The notes beneath the pieces were generated by a model. That model made no database searches and was not told where the DNA came from. It saw only the letters and a list, made by a program, of their open reading frames with translations. A stretch of 44,008 nt of DNA from JBIOJM01 sp044450785. Lineage in GTDB: Bacteria; Planctomycetota; Planctomycetia; Isosphaerales; Isosphaeraceae. Both the position numbers and the translations under genes were made by a program. Positions 1 through 8,472 of this stretch are shown in pieces; position 1 is the first letter of the stretch; each line of letters begins with the position of its first letter. Location of the stretch: assembly GCA_044450785.1 (NCBI GenBank), contig JBIOJM010000042.1, positions 1-44,008 on the forward strand, read 5' to 3'.

Positions 1-86
1 CATTCGTTCGAGCAAATGAAGCCGGGGGGTCATTCCTCGATTCGGTCGGAAAGCGTCATCGCCATTGAAATACCGGTCAGGACCTG

Positions 87-2570
87 CTAATTTCTCGAAA
101 TCGGCATGCGCGGCGGACCCGTCATCCACATCAATTCGATCTCATCTGGGGTCAATCCGTACGCTTCGTTTACGAGGTCGCTGATTCTGCGCTCCAGAAC
201 AAGGGCTTCCCCCGCCAAAGCTTGGGCCGGGAGGATGGTTCGGGAGTGTTCCTCTCGAAGGCTACGAAGGGCCGAAAGGCTTAACGGGTTTTTCTTCCCT
301 CGCGCCTTGCGGACATCGGCAACGAACGACTCGCAATCGACCTCCAAGGCGGACTGGATTTTTAAACTTGGTTCTTCGATGCTGTGCTCGACTTTAAGCC
401 AATCGAGTATTTGGCGGGTCGAATCTTGGTGGGATCGGACGATCTCGACGAGTCGTCGCACTTGTTTTCGACACTGCTCGACGTTTTCGTTGCTCGAGTG
501 CGGGACCGGATATCCTTCCATGAAGGACGTGAAGTAGCGCAGCGCCTCATCTTTCCCATGTTGGGCCGTTCTCCAAGCGAACCACCAACCGATCGGAGCG
601 TTCAGTACGGAGAGTAACCACTCGTCCTTTGATGGAATGAAGTAGGTCGTATTGTTCGAGAGATGTTCGGTTGGCGTCAGGCAGAAGTTGGCGGTCCAGG
701 TGATGTCCTGATATGTGATCCGGGGCTTGGATAACTCGTCCCAGTAGGCACAAGCCCGAAGTTCCCACCAAAAACGCCCTTGATCCTGCCGTTTCCTCAA
801 TGCGTCTTCGCTAGGTTTCAGATGGGCATGAAGGCCGGGGTAGCACTTCCGGAACACGGCCTCGGCCCCATCGCCAGCTTGGGCCCACGGCCATGGATGA
901 TCGCTGCTCGACTTCAAGGCGATCATCCATAGGTCAGACCAATCCGGAAACCATCGTCGGATGTCCTGGCCTCGCAGATAGGGGCGGATGACGTCCTGAG
1001 AGGCGGGGTCGGCTTCGATGATCCGATTCCGCCTGACTGTGTCGATCAGGAAAGCCTCATTAAGGCCAGTCTTGATGCCCATCAACGGCTTGACACCGAG
1101 ATATTCCGAGAGCGGCACGCCGCGGTTGCGAATCTTTTCGAGCAGGCTATTGGCCGATTCCGAATCGAGGGACCATCCTCTCTCGTTCAAGCGCTTTCGT
1201 TCGACCTCAACCCCTTCTCTCGCAATTTGAACACTCAAGTCATCGATGCGGAGTTGCTCTCTCGGAATCGAGCACACACGCGTCGTCTTGGGCAGGACCG
1301 CATCTTCAGGCCGGCGAACCACGATGATGCACGGGAAGACATCCGCGTCCTTGAAGATCTGCTTGGCGTGGCCGAAGTCCACGACCGACTCGACCCAACC
1401 CTTTTCGGCGAAGAGCTTCCGTAACGGCTCGCCGTAACCGGCCTTCATCCATTTGTTGGTGACGACGTACGAGAGCCGGCCGCCGGGACGCAACAGGCTC
1501 AGTCCCAGCTCGTAAAAGTAGACGTAGAGATCGGCCATCCCGTGATAGGCCGCGTAGCGCGATTGGAGGTAGGGCTTGATTGGGGAGAGCCATTCCTGCC
1601 GGATGTACGGCGGGTTGCCGATCACGACATCGAATCCGCCGGCGCCGCGCTCAGGGTCGAAGACTGCCCGGAACATCCCGCGGAAGTTGTCCCACAAGGG
1701 ACGCGGGTTGTAAGGATCGCGGTACGAGAAGGCCCTCTTGATGGTCTCGGCAGGGAGAAGGCCGCGATCCTCGCAAAAGGCGATGAAGAGGATCCGGTCC
1801 AGGAGCTTCTGGGAGCACCCCAGGATCAGGCGGGGCTCGACGTCCGGATTCGTCCAGCGCAGGCGGGACAGAGCGCTCCGCCGCGCGAAGGCGTAATGGG
1901 CGTAGAACTCGAGGGTCAGCTCGCTGCCGACTTTCTCGGACTCCTGGAACAGCGAGTCGAGATGAGACGCCCCGTGGAGGGGGACCATCCGGCTCGCATG
2001 GAGGAGAAAGACGAACTTGCGAAGATGGGTCTCATTCTGGGCCAGGACCTCGGTGTCAAATCGCTCAAAGGTTTGCTTGTCGGTTCCCTTGTAATAGAGC
2101 CGGGTTTGGCGGATGTTCGTGACCAGGATCCAGTTGCAGCGGAGGTTGATGGCATAGTCAAAAGCCTGGTCGACCGCCGAGACTTTGCGGCCGGCGAACG
2201 GGCGGTCGAGCGGGTCTTTCGGCCCCTTGCCCTCGATCGCCGCGACGTAGCGTTTGGCGTCGGGCCCGAACTCTCCCAAGACCGCGTCGGCGAACTTGCC
2301 GTTGGCCTGGACGTGTTTCTCGCGCGAGATCGTGTACCGGCTGGGGTTGTCGACCGCGCGAGTGTAGCCCAGCAATTCACAGAAGACGTCGTTGATGAAA
2401 TCGGCGAGGATCTCCTGCTCCTTGTGAGCGTCGACAGACCCGGTGGAGATGATCTCAGCCCATTTTTCGAGCTTCGCGCGCCGTTGGGCGACCTGTTCGG
2501 GCAGGCTGAAACCCAGGATGGGCAATCGAATCACGTCGGGGCGAAAGATCGGCTTGGCTTCAACCGGCAC
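87..2570 (-). CDS. Type IIG restriction-modification-like protein, methylase motif I missing
   Basis: This 827-residue protein resembles Eco57I/BREX-type fused endonuclease-methylases. The N-terminal region has a PD-(D/E)xK-like arrangement (D95 in FADAVLG, then E113-G-K115), fitting a nuclease domain. The N6-adenine methylase motif IV NPPY is at 319-322, followed by the usual DLYVYFYE and LRPGGRLSYVVTNKW segments and a TaqI-like target-recognition region (about 500-700). The family normally has the SAM-binding motif I (DPxxGxG) ahead of NPPY. Here the text runs from the helical region PLWDNFRGMF (292-301) almost straight to GGFDVVIGNPPY, so a few hundred residues seem to be gone in frame. 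The start is GTG at 2570; there is no ATG close by. No specificity, helicase or other defence genes are next to it. Methylation activity is doubtful; the nuclease half may be intact. Family call sure, activity not. Confidence 0.85.
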   Translation of the reverse strand: MPVEAKPIFRPDVIRLPILGFSLPEQVAQRRAKLEKWAEIISTGSVDAHKEQEILADFINDVFCELLGYTRAVDNPSRYTISREKHVQANGKFADAVLGEFGPDAKRYVAAIEGKGPKDPLDRPFAGRKVSAVDQAFDYAINLRCNWILVTNIRQTRLYYKGTDKQTFERFDTEVLAQNETHLRKFVFLLHASRMVPLHGASHLDSLFQESEKVGSELTLEFYAHYAFARRSALSRLRWTNPDVEPRLILGCSQKLLDRILFIAFCEDRGLLPAETIKRAFSYRDPYNPRPLWDNFRGMFRAVFDPERGAGGFDVVIGNPPYIRQEWLSPIKPYLQSRYAAYHGMADLYVYFYELGLSLLRPGGRLSYVVTNKWMKAGYGEPLRKLFAEKGWVESVVDFGHAKQIFKDADVFPCIIVVRRPEDAVLPKTTRVCSIPREQLRIDDLSVQIAREGVEVERKRLNERGWSLDSESANSLLEKIRNRGVPLSEYLGVKPLMGIKTGLNEAFLIDTVRRNRIIEADPASQDVIRPYLRGQDIRRWFPDWSDLWMIALKSSSDHPWPWAQAGDGAEAVFRKCYPGLHAHLKPSEDALRKRQDQGRFWWELRACAYWDELSKPRITYQDITWTANFCLTPTEHLSNNTTYFIPSKDEWLLSVLNAPIGWWFAWRTAQHGKDEALRYFTSFMEGYPVPHSSNENVEQCRKQVRRLVEIVRSHQDSTRQILDWLKVEHSIEEPSLKIQSALEVDCESFVADVRKARGKKNPLSLSALRSLREEHSRTILPAQALAGEALVLERRISDLVNEAYGLTPDEIELMWMTGPPRMPISRN

Positions 2571-2646
2571 GGATGCAACTCTCTACGCTCATCGGCTTCG
2601 ATGGACACGGGTCTGAAATAAGTCGGACCGCAGAAGAAAGTATGCG

Positions 2647-2674
2647 GTAGGTCAGGCTTTCCAGCCTGACCTAC
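2647..2674. repeat. Perfect 12-bp inverted repeat with TTCC loop
   Basis: GTAGGTCAGGCT is followed by TTCC and the exact reverse complement AGCCTGACCTAC. It lies about 75 bp upstream of the restriction-like gene's start, on the side away from its terminator, so it is more likely a dispersed palindromic repeat than a terminator. No T-run follows on either strand. Confidence 0.8.
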
Positions 2675-3008
2675 TTACGCGCACCACTCCGCCGGCGCAC
2701 TTGGGGCCATCATATCACGACCCCCGGGATAAAACGATTCGATGGGGTGGGGCTGGGGTCATGAGAGCTTGGCCTTGAACTGGCGCTGATGCCTCGGCAT
2801 CGTGCGACCATTTTGTTGCGCCAAAGGCCAAGCCATGTCGCCCCTGTTCGGGGGCTCAAGACAATGGGATCGGAAACCAGGCCGCAGCGAGTTTTCCCTC
2901 CCGAGAAGCCAGCCCGCCGGGGCCGCTCTCGCTGTTCTTGCCATCAGTCGGCACGATCCAAGGACCCCCACGCCGTTGGCAAACTGGTGCCTTGTCAATC
3001 TTGAATTG

Positions 3009-3069
3009 AGCGGCACGGCGCTAGCCGCCGGTGATCCCAACATACCGGTGGCTAGCGCCATTCCGCTCA
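3009..3069. repeat. Inverted pair of the GCTAGC-centred dispersed repeat
   Basis: Two copies of a roughly 25-bp unit with core GGCGCTAGC face each other. One starts GAGCGGCACGGCGCTAGCCG at 3009. The other (3044-3069) is its near reverse complement with GTGGCTAGCGCCATTCCGC. The pair can form a long imperfect hairpin with an 11-base loop. Further copies are at 8068-8093, 8168-8192, 21597-21622, 21658-21683, 21711-21736 and 27155-27180. Confidence 0.85.
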
Positions 3070-3086
3070 TTTTCCACGGGCATGCG

Positions 3087-3136
3087 TTGGAGTCCCGGCT
3101 TCAGCCGGTCCTTTCCGCCTAAAGGCGGTACTCCAA
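3087..3136. repeat. Structured dispersed repeat, copy 1
   Basis: A 34-bp unit (3087-3120) beginning TTGGAGTCCCGGCTTCAGCC recurs in reverse orientation at 8239-8272. With the bases after it, it can fold as an outer stem (GTTGGAGT with ACTCCAAC) enclosing two inner hairpins (GGCTTCAGCC and CCGCCTAAAGGCGG). Confidence 0.75.
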
Positions 3137-3271
3137 CCCATCAATCGACGGTTGACAACCCACTCGCTGCGTCCCTGTTTCTGCCCCAGCACACCGGCCT
3201 TGACGCCCAGCCGAGCTCTACTCAATAATGCGTACGTTATCCATCGTCGAACAGGGTAAGGAGGTAGACTG

Positions 3272-3724
3272 ATGGCCGGGCGAAAGGTGCTGGCGATCAC
3301 CGAACGTCAGTTTGCGGTTCTGCGTGTGCTCTGGGAGCACGGGCCAATGACGGTGCGCGGGCTGATGGAGCATCTGCCCCGGGGTGACCGGCAGCCGTAC
3401 ACCACGGTGCTCGGCCTGCTCCAGGGGATCGAAAAGGCTGGGCTGATCGACCACGAGAAGGAGGGCCTGACCCATCGCTACCGTCCGACTGTCTCGCGTC
3501 AAGAGGCGACCGGCAGCCTGCTTTCCGACTTCCTGGCGAGGTTCTTCCACGGTTCGGCCGAGCAGTTGATCCTCGGGCTGGTCGACGCCGAGAAGCTCGC
3601 CCCGGACGAACTGCGAGCGATCGAGGCCCGGATCTCGAGCATGTGCGACCGAGGATCCCCTGATGGTGAGGGTGCGGGTGCGAAGGTCCCTGCCGTACGC
3701 AGGCGTGGGAGGAGGAAGCCGTGA
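3272..3724 (+). CDS. BlaI/MecI-family winged-helix repressor
   Basis: The 150-residue protein has the BlaI/MecI winged-helix fold: helix-turn-helix at about 10-50 (LAITERQFAVLRVLWEHGPM, VRGLMEHL), then QPYTTVLGLLQGIEKAGLI and the wing HRYRPTVSR. The dimerisation helices follow with FFHGSAEQLI near 95-103, where BlaI proteins are cut by their sensor peptidase. The family represses its own operon as a dimer and is inactivated by a BlaR1-type M56 peptidase, which here is the next gene. A strong Shine-Dalgarno AAGGAGG at 3258-3264 supports the ATG at 3272. The stop overlaps the next start in GTGA (3721-3724), so the two are translationally coupled. There is no beta-lactamase nearby, so the regulated genes and the signal are unknown. 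The last 25 residues are Arg/Gly-rich and probably disordered. Confidence 0.92.
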   Translation: MAGRKVLAITERQFAVLRVLWEHGPMTVRGLMEHLPRGDRQPYTTVLGLLQGIEKAGLIDHEKEGLTHRYRPTVSRQEATGSLLSDFLARFFHGSAEQLILGLVDAEKLAPDELRAIEARISSMCDRGSPDGEGAGAKVPAVRRRGRRKP

Positions 3725-6700
3725 ACGGTCTGACAGACCTCTGGGTCGTTCCCTGGCTGGCGTTCCTGGCCGACTGGTCGGTCCGCTGGGGCCTGGTGCT
3801 CGCGGCGCTCTCACTCTGGTTCGCTCTGAGGCCGCCGCGACGGGCTGCCACTCGCCACCTGTTGTGTGCGGTGGCGCTGGCGGCGGGCATGCTGCTGCCC
3901 ATCGTGCCACGCTGGCGGATCGCCACCGTATCGTGGCCGTCCCGGGGGGCCGGCGTTGCCGCGCAACGGGTCACGCCCCCGCCGTACGGTCGGGCGGAAC
4001 CGCTCACGACGGACATTTCCACGGAGCACGACGCTCGCGACGCCGCGCGGACCTCGGTGGTCGTCGCCCGGCCGGTGTCGGGGGAGCCCGACGTGGTGGG
4101 CTCTCGAGATCGGCTGGGGCAAGTGGTGCTCGGTTCCTGGCGTCTTGCCGTGCTCGGGCTCGGCGCGCTCTGGGTGACGGCCGTGATCGTGCTCGCGGCC
4201 CGGTTGTTGGGCGGGCGGCTCCTGCTGGCAAAGCTGAGGGCTCACGCCGTACCGGGCGGCGAGGCGTCCGACCGCCTCCTCGACGAGTGCCGGCGAGCCT
4301 TGAGGCTATCGCGGCCCGTCGCGCTGGCGGCTCACCCGGCGGTCGCGTCGCCCGTGGCGATCGGAGGCCGCCGGGCCTTGGTTCTCGTTCCGCCCGACTG
4401 GGACGGCTGGCCCGAGTCACACCGCCGCGACTGTCTGCTGCACGAGCTGACGCACCTGGCACGCTACGACGACTGGGCCAAGCTCGTCCAGGAGCTGGTT
4501 CGCGTCCCGTTCTTCTTCCACCCCCTGGTGCGCTGGCTGCTCAACCGGCTCGACCGCGAGCGCGAGCTGCTTTGCGATGAGGCGGTCGTGGCTCTCGGAG
4601 CCGATCCGCTGGGATACGCTCGCCTCCTGCTGAGCCTGGCCAGGCGGCCCGGCCGGCTGTTGCCCGCCGCGACCGTGCTGCGGCCCGGCTGGCTCCCCTT
4701 TTTCGAGCGCGGCACCGTGGCGGTCCGCAACAAACGACTCTTGGAGGACGACATGACCCGCTCCCTCTCGCCCCCGTCCGTCCGTCGCCCGTTCGCACTG
4801 GGAACTGTGGCGTTCGCCGCCGCCCTGGGCATCGGCGGGCTGCACATCCGCGCCGTCGAGCCGCAGGCGAAAAAGGACGACCGGCCAACACACCCAGCGG
4901 TCAAGGCCGAGCCGGCGGCCGCGACCGCGCGCAATATCGAGGGAGTGATCCTCGACCCCGACGGCAAGCCCGCGGCCGGTGCCGTCGTCGTGGCCGGGTT
5001 CTACGGCTCCGGGAAGCCGAACCACCAGGTCCTCACGACCGGCAAGGACGGTCGATTCACCTGGCCGATTCCCGAAGGCCCGGTTTCAGTTTACTTCGTT
5101 GCGCACAAAGAGGGCCTGGCGCCGGCCATTTGGGCGAGCTGGCTGCCTGTCGAGAAACGGGGTGACCACGTCGAGAGGAAGCTCGGCAAGCAAGAGCCTT
5201 TCTCCGCCATGCTGATCGACGACGCGCGCCGCCCGGTCGCCCGAGCGCGGGTGCGAATCGAGATGTTCGGCCACAGCAGCGCGTCCTCGAGGGACGGGTC
5301 GGGGCGCAGCACGATCTCGACCAGCTTCTCGCACGTCCGCCGCGAGGTCGTCAGCGGCAGCCCACTGGAAGGGTTGTTCGAGACAACCACCGATGGGAAC
5401 GGCTCGTTCACGCTTCGCGCGTCTCGCCCCGACACGTGGCTCAAGCTTGGGGTGTCGGCCGCGGGCGGGGGACAGATGAGGGTCAGGGCCGAGAAGGAAG
5501 CCCAGGGGCGGGTCAGATCGATTATGGCCGATTTGGGCTTCGTCGCCGCGCCGCCGGGCGAACCGACGCGCCTGGTGGCGTTCCCCGCCGCGCGGCTCGC
5601 TGGCCGCGTCGCGACGACGATTTCGAGCGTGAGCGTGGCCGGTCTCAAGGTCTCGTTCCAGCCGAGCCACCCGCCCGGACGGAATCGTTACCGCGAGAAT
5701 CTCGGGGCGGAAACCGTCCTCACCGGCGAGGACGGCCAGTTCGTGATCGACGGACTGAGCGAGGGGACGGTCAACGTCTTCGTCCACGGAACGGGCGAAG
5801 GCGAGACCTGGACCTACCGCGCCGCCCAGGACGTGGCGCTCAAGCCGGGTGAGACGGTCGAGGTCGTGTTCGAGCTGATTCGAGGCGTGGACGTCGAGGG
5901 GAAGGTCTTGGTTTACGGTGCGGGCACGCCCCTCGAAGGGGCCCAGGTCGGCGTTTACGGTCCGTACCGCCCTCGCACTGGCGCGATGACGCAAGGGGCC
6001 AAGACCGACGCCCAGGGGCGCTACCATTACAGGCTGCCGCCGGGTGAGACGTACCTCTACGTCATGGGCCCACCGGCCGGCTACACGAGGCTCGCCGAAA
6101 ACGTCTCCAGCCGGACCGTCACCATCCCCGACGGGGTGGCCCGCTACGAAGTGCCGCCGCTGGAAGTGGCCGCCGCCGTGACCGTGCGCGGCCGGGTGCT
6201 CGACTCGACCGGATCGCCGGTCGTCGGGGCGACGGTCGTCGGCGTCTGCAAAGGGAGCGTTTGCGTCCCCTTGCCGGGGTCGGAGACGCTCACCGACGCA
6301 CAGGGCGCGTTCCGTTTACCGACCGGCTGGAACAACACGGTTCCGATCGGACAGGCTGCGACATTGCTGATCCGGCTCCGCGACGGGGCCGAGCACGAGG
6401 CGGTCGCCGTCCCGGCGGGCGACGGTGCGGTCACGATCAAGCTAGCGATTGTGGGCGCGAAGCCCTCAGGCGTCGATAGTCCGCGCCAGGTTGCCCCGGA
6501 CGAGCTGGCCGGGGTCGTCGTCGACACCCAGCGCAAGCCGATCGAGGGGGTTGAGGCCCACGCGTGGCACTGGGTCCCGGGCCACGTCACCCGGACCGAT
6601 CGCGACGGCCGGTTCCGGTTCGCAAAGATGACGAAGGATGACAAGGTTGAGGTACGGTTCCGCAAGGACGGGTACGAGACGCAGTTCCACCTGGACAAGG

Positions 6701-7938
6701 TCGTGGGACGGCCCGGCTGGGTGGTCGTCCTCGGCAACACCACGTTCTTCGAGGGTCGCGTGCTCGCGCCCGACGGCTCGCCCGGGGCCGGCGCGTCGAT
6801 CCGCGCCGACAGCGGCCCGAGACGCGCCTCCGGGTTCAGGCTGTCCGAGTGCTACACCGAGACCAGGAGTGGCAAGGACGGTCGCTATCGCCTCTACGTT
6901 GAGCCAGGGCAGTACGACATCGAAATCCGCTCTCCCGGGGTGGGAGTGGCCCGGCTGCCGAAGGAGGCGATCGCCGCCGATCAGGTCCGGGAGCGGGACA
7001 TCCGTCTCGCGCCGGGAATCCGCTTCGTGGCCCGCACCGTCGATAGCGAGACAGGCAAACCCGTCGCGGGCGTTGTGCTCTCCCACTGGCAGAAGCCCGG
7101 GATCGAGGGGACGTCCGACGCCGTCGGACGGATCGAGGTCCGCGACGTTCCGCCCGGCAAGTATCCCCGGTTCCACGTCAAGGCCGACGGCTACACCCGG
7201 TGGTGGTCCGACGCCTGCCTCAGCGAGTGGAGCCGCTACCAGAAAGACGCTCGACACGGGTTTCAGCGCAACTTTGACGGCCTGGACTTCGAGGTTGCGC
7301 AAGGCATGGACGTTGTGACCATCACGCTCGAGCGCGGGGCGACGGTCCGGGGCCGCGTCATCGACCCGGACGGCAAGCCGGTCGCCGGCGCGACCGTCGC
7401 GCCGGCCTTGACGGGCACCGGCAACTCACTGACCGGCGACACCCGGTTCAGCGTCGAGACCGACGCGGAGGGCAAGTTCACCATGCTTCTGCCGGCCAGC
7501 GGCGACCGCGAGTACAACCTGGTCGCTCACGACGGCAAGTACGGTCAGTGGCGGACCTGGGCCAACGGCGTCCTGCTGCCATTTCGCAGCAAGCCGCGCG
7601 AGGAGATCAGCGACGTCACCTTGCGGCTGACCCGCCCGGCGACTGTCCGCGGCCGCGTGACCGACGCCCAGGGGAAACCCGTGGCCGGCCGCGAGGTCCG
7701 CGCCAGCGCCGCGGACCGGCGCGAAAACCGCTACTACGACCCGACGACCAAGACACGCGACGACGGCACATATGAACTGAAATACGTCCGCCCGGGCGAA
7801 CAGTTCATCCAGGTCGCCCCGTTCTGGCTTGACGCGGCGCAGTCGCCCGAAGGGTCGAGCCAGACGTTGTCTCTGGCACCCGGGAAATCGAGGGACGGGG
7901 TGGACTTCCGGATCCAGCGACGGAGTGGGGAGAACTGA
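3721..7938 (+). CDS. M56/BlaR1-type membrane metallopeptidase fused to about nine carboxypeptidase-regulatory-like domains
   Basis: The protein has 1405 residues and starts with GTG inside the blaI stop. The first 380 residues are the M56 sensor peptidase: membrane segments at about 21-37, 44-62, 143-165 and 358-375, the zinc motif HELTH at 241-245 and the downstream ERELLCDEAVV (E282, D286). BlaR1 proteins cut their paired BlaI after sensing a ligand. BlaR1 normally ends in a penicillin-binding sensor domain. Here it is replaced by about 1000 residues of repeated beta-sandwich domains recognised by lines like GRVIDPDGKPVAGATV, at about residues 405, 630, 735, 820, 925, 1010, 1100, 1200 and 1300. 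Such domains are usually extracellular and bind proteins or carbohydrates. After the fourth helix they would lie outside the cytoplasm. I infer an envelope sensor whose ligand is not a beta-lactam. Confidence 0.9.
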   Translation: MNGLTDLWVVPWLAFLADWSVRWGLVLAALSLWFALRPPRRAATRHLLCAVALAAGMLLPIVPRWRIATVSWPSRGAGVAAQRVTPPPYGRAEPLTTDISTEHDARDAARTSVVVARPVSGEPDVVGSRDRLGQVVLGSWRLAVLGLGALWVTAVIVLAARLLGGRLLLAKLRAHAVPGGEASDRLLDECRRALRLSRPVALAAHPAVASPVAIGGRRALVLVPPDWDGWPESHRRDCLLHELTHLARYDDWAKLVQELVRVPFFFHPLVRWLLNRLDRERELLCDEAVVALGADPLGYARLLLSLARRPGRLLPAATVLRPGWLPFFERGTVAVRNKRLLEDDMTRSLSPPSVRRPFALGTVAFAAALGIGGLHIRAVEPQAKKDDRPTHPAVKAEPAAATARNIEGVILDPDGKPAAGAVVVAGFYGSGKPNHQVLTTGKDGRFTWPIPEGPVSVYFVAHKEGLAPAIWASWLPVEKRGDHVERKLGKQEPFSAMLIDDARRPVARARVRIEMFGHSSASSRDGSGRSTISTSFSHVRREVVSGSPLEGLFETTTDGNGSFTLRASRPDTWLKLGVSAAGGGQMRVRAEKEAQGRVRSIMADLGFVAAPPGEPTRLVAFPAARLAGRVATTISSVSVAGLKVSFQPSHPPGRNRYRENLGAETVLTGEDGQFVIDGLSEGTVNVFVHGTGEGETWTYRAAQDVALKPGETVEVVFELIRGVDVEGKVLVYGAGTPLEGAQVGVYGPYRPRTGAMTQGAKTDAQGRYHYRLPPGETYLYVMGPPAGYTRLAENVSSRTVTIPDGVARYEVPPLEVAAAVTVRGRVLDSTGSPVVGATVVGVCKGSVCVPLPGSETLTDAQGAFRLPTGWNNTVPIGQAATLLIRLRDGAEHEAVAVPAGDGAVTIKLAIVGAKPSGVDSPRQVAPDELAGVVVDTQRKPIEGVEAHAWHWVPGHVTRTDRDGRFRFAKMTKDDKVEVRFRKDGYETQFHLDKVVGRPGWVVVLGNTTFFEGRVLAPDGSPGAGASIRADSGPRRASGFRLSECYTETRSGKDGRYRLYVEPGQYDIEIRSPGVGVARLPKEAIAADQVRERDIRLAPGIRFVARTVDSETGKPVAGVVLSHWQKPGIEGTSDAVGRIEVRDVPPGKYPRFHVKADGYTRWWSDACLSEWSRYQKDARHGFQRNFDGLDFEVAQGMDVVTITLERGATVRGRVIDPDGKPVAGATVAPALTGTGNSLTGDTRFSVETDAEGKFTMLLPASGDREYNLVAHDGKYGQWRTWANGVLLPFRSKPREEISDVTLRLTRPATVRGRVTDAQGKPVAGREVRASAADRRENRYYDPTTKTRDDGTYELKYVRPGEQFIQVAPFWLDAAQSPEGSSQTLSLAPGKSRDGVDFRIQRRSGEN

Positions 7939-8067
7939 GACCGCCGCAAAAAACCGTGTACCCGAGCTGACCCCCTGGACGTTAGTTTCAGAATCCTGAC
8001 CGACATCCCTATTGAGCGTCAGGTTAATGACTTCACAGGGATCCCCCCCGCGTGCCGGAAGCTAAAC

Positions 8068-8093
8068 ACCGGCGGCTAGCGCCGTGCCGCTCA
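8068..8093 (-). repeat. GCTAGC dispersed repeat copy
   Basis: This copy contains GGCGGCTAGCGCCGTGCCGC, the best-conserved form of the unit. It is identical over that core to the copy at 27155-27180, and pairs with the inverted copy at 8168-8192. Confidence 0.8.
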
Positions 8094-8167
8094 GATATCA
8101 TGCGGCCTCCGATTCCGCCAACCCGCGCACATCGATCTTGCCGGTGACGGCGGCGGAGCGTTCTAGT

Positions 8168-8192
8168 CAGCGGTACGGCACTAGCCGCCGGT
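8168..8192 (+). repeat. GCTAGC dispersed repeat copy, inverted
   Basis: CAGCGGTACGGCACTAGCCG followed by CCGGT is the reverse complement of the copy at 8068-8093 with a few mismatches. Both lie within the element with 21-bp terminal inverted repeats. Confidence 0.75.
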
Positions 8193-8238
8193 TTGCGTAC
8201 CTGAAAATCAAGCGGAACCTATTAACCTGACGCTCAAT

Positions 8239-8299
8239 AGGCGGAAAGGACCGGCTGAAGCCGGGACTCCAACTTCTCAAATCAAGATTGACAAGGCAC
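8239..8299 (-). repeat. Structured dispersed repeat, copy 2, with linked 18-bp module
   Basis: 8239-8273 is the reverse complement of 3087-3120 plus one base. 8282-8299 (TCAAGATTGACAAGGCAC) is the reverse complement of 2987-3004. The same two modules thus occur in the same relative order at both sites, but at 2987-3120 the GCTAGC hairpin sits between them. Confidence 0.75.
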
Positions 8300-8472
8300 T
8301 AGGTTCAGCACCCTAACCGACGTCCCTAGCATCATTGCTTCCGGGGATGCGTTCATGGTAGAACTTAAGCATCCGATCGGACCCGGACAGCAAACAAAGC
8401 TCAGGCCGATCGGTCCAAAAACTCTGGTATTTCACCGTCGCCCGAGGGAGTCCTATTTGTGGAGGCTCTCCG

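Larger units (their letters stand above)
2571..3271. other. 700-bp intergenic region with structured repeats, no gene
   Basis: I find no credible coding frame here. It holds a perfect 12-bp hairpin (2647-2674), a GCTAGC-type palindrome (3009-3069) and a second structured repeat (3087-3136). Short frames through it are rich in Arg, Pro and Ser and lack family features. The end nearest blaI holds the sequence ATAATGCGTACGTTAT at 3225-3240, whose ATAA and TTAT ends are symmetric; it could be part of an operator, but this is weak. Confidence 0.6.
8008..8241. mobile_element. MITE-like element with perfect 21-bp terminal inverted repeats
   Basis: The left end (8008-8028, CCTATTGAGCGTCAGGTTAA plus T) and right end (8221-8241) are exact reverse complements over 21 bp. 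Inside, 8068-8093 and 8168-8192 are two inverted copies of the GCTAGC repeat. The 234 bp have no coding frame. I do not see a clear target-site duplication. The right end runs into the second copy of the repeat seen at 3087. Best read as a non-autonomous element or a nested palindromic repeat. Confidence 0.6.

Noticed and set aside
1542..2621. 359-codon plus-strand frame
   Set aside because: Antisense to the restriction-modification-like gene, whose motifs are clear.
2789..3122. Small plus-strand frames in the first repeat region
   Set aside because: They run through palindromic repeats and have no ribosome sites or family features.
5086..6027. 313-codon minus-strand frame
   Set aside because: Antisense to the M56 protein tail; composition typical of a shadow.
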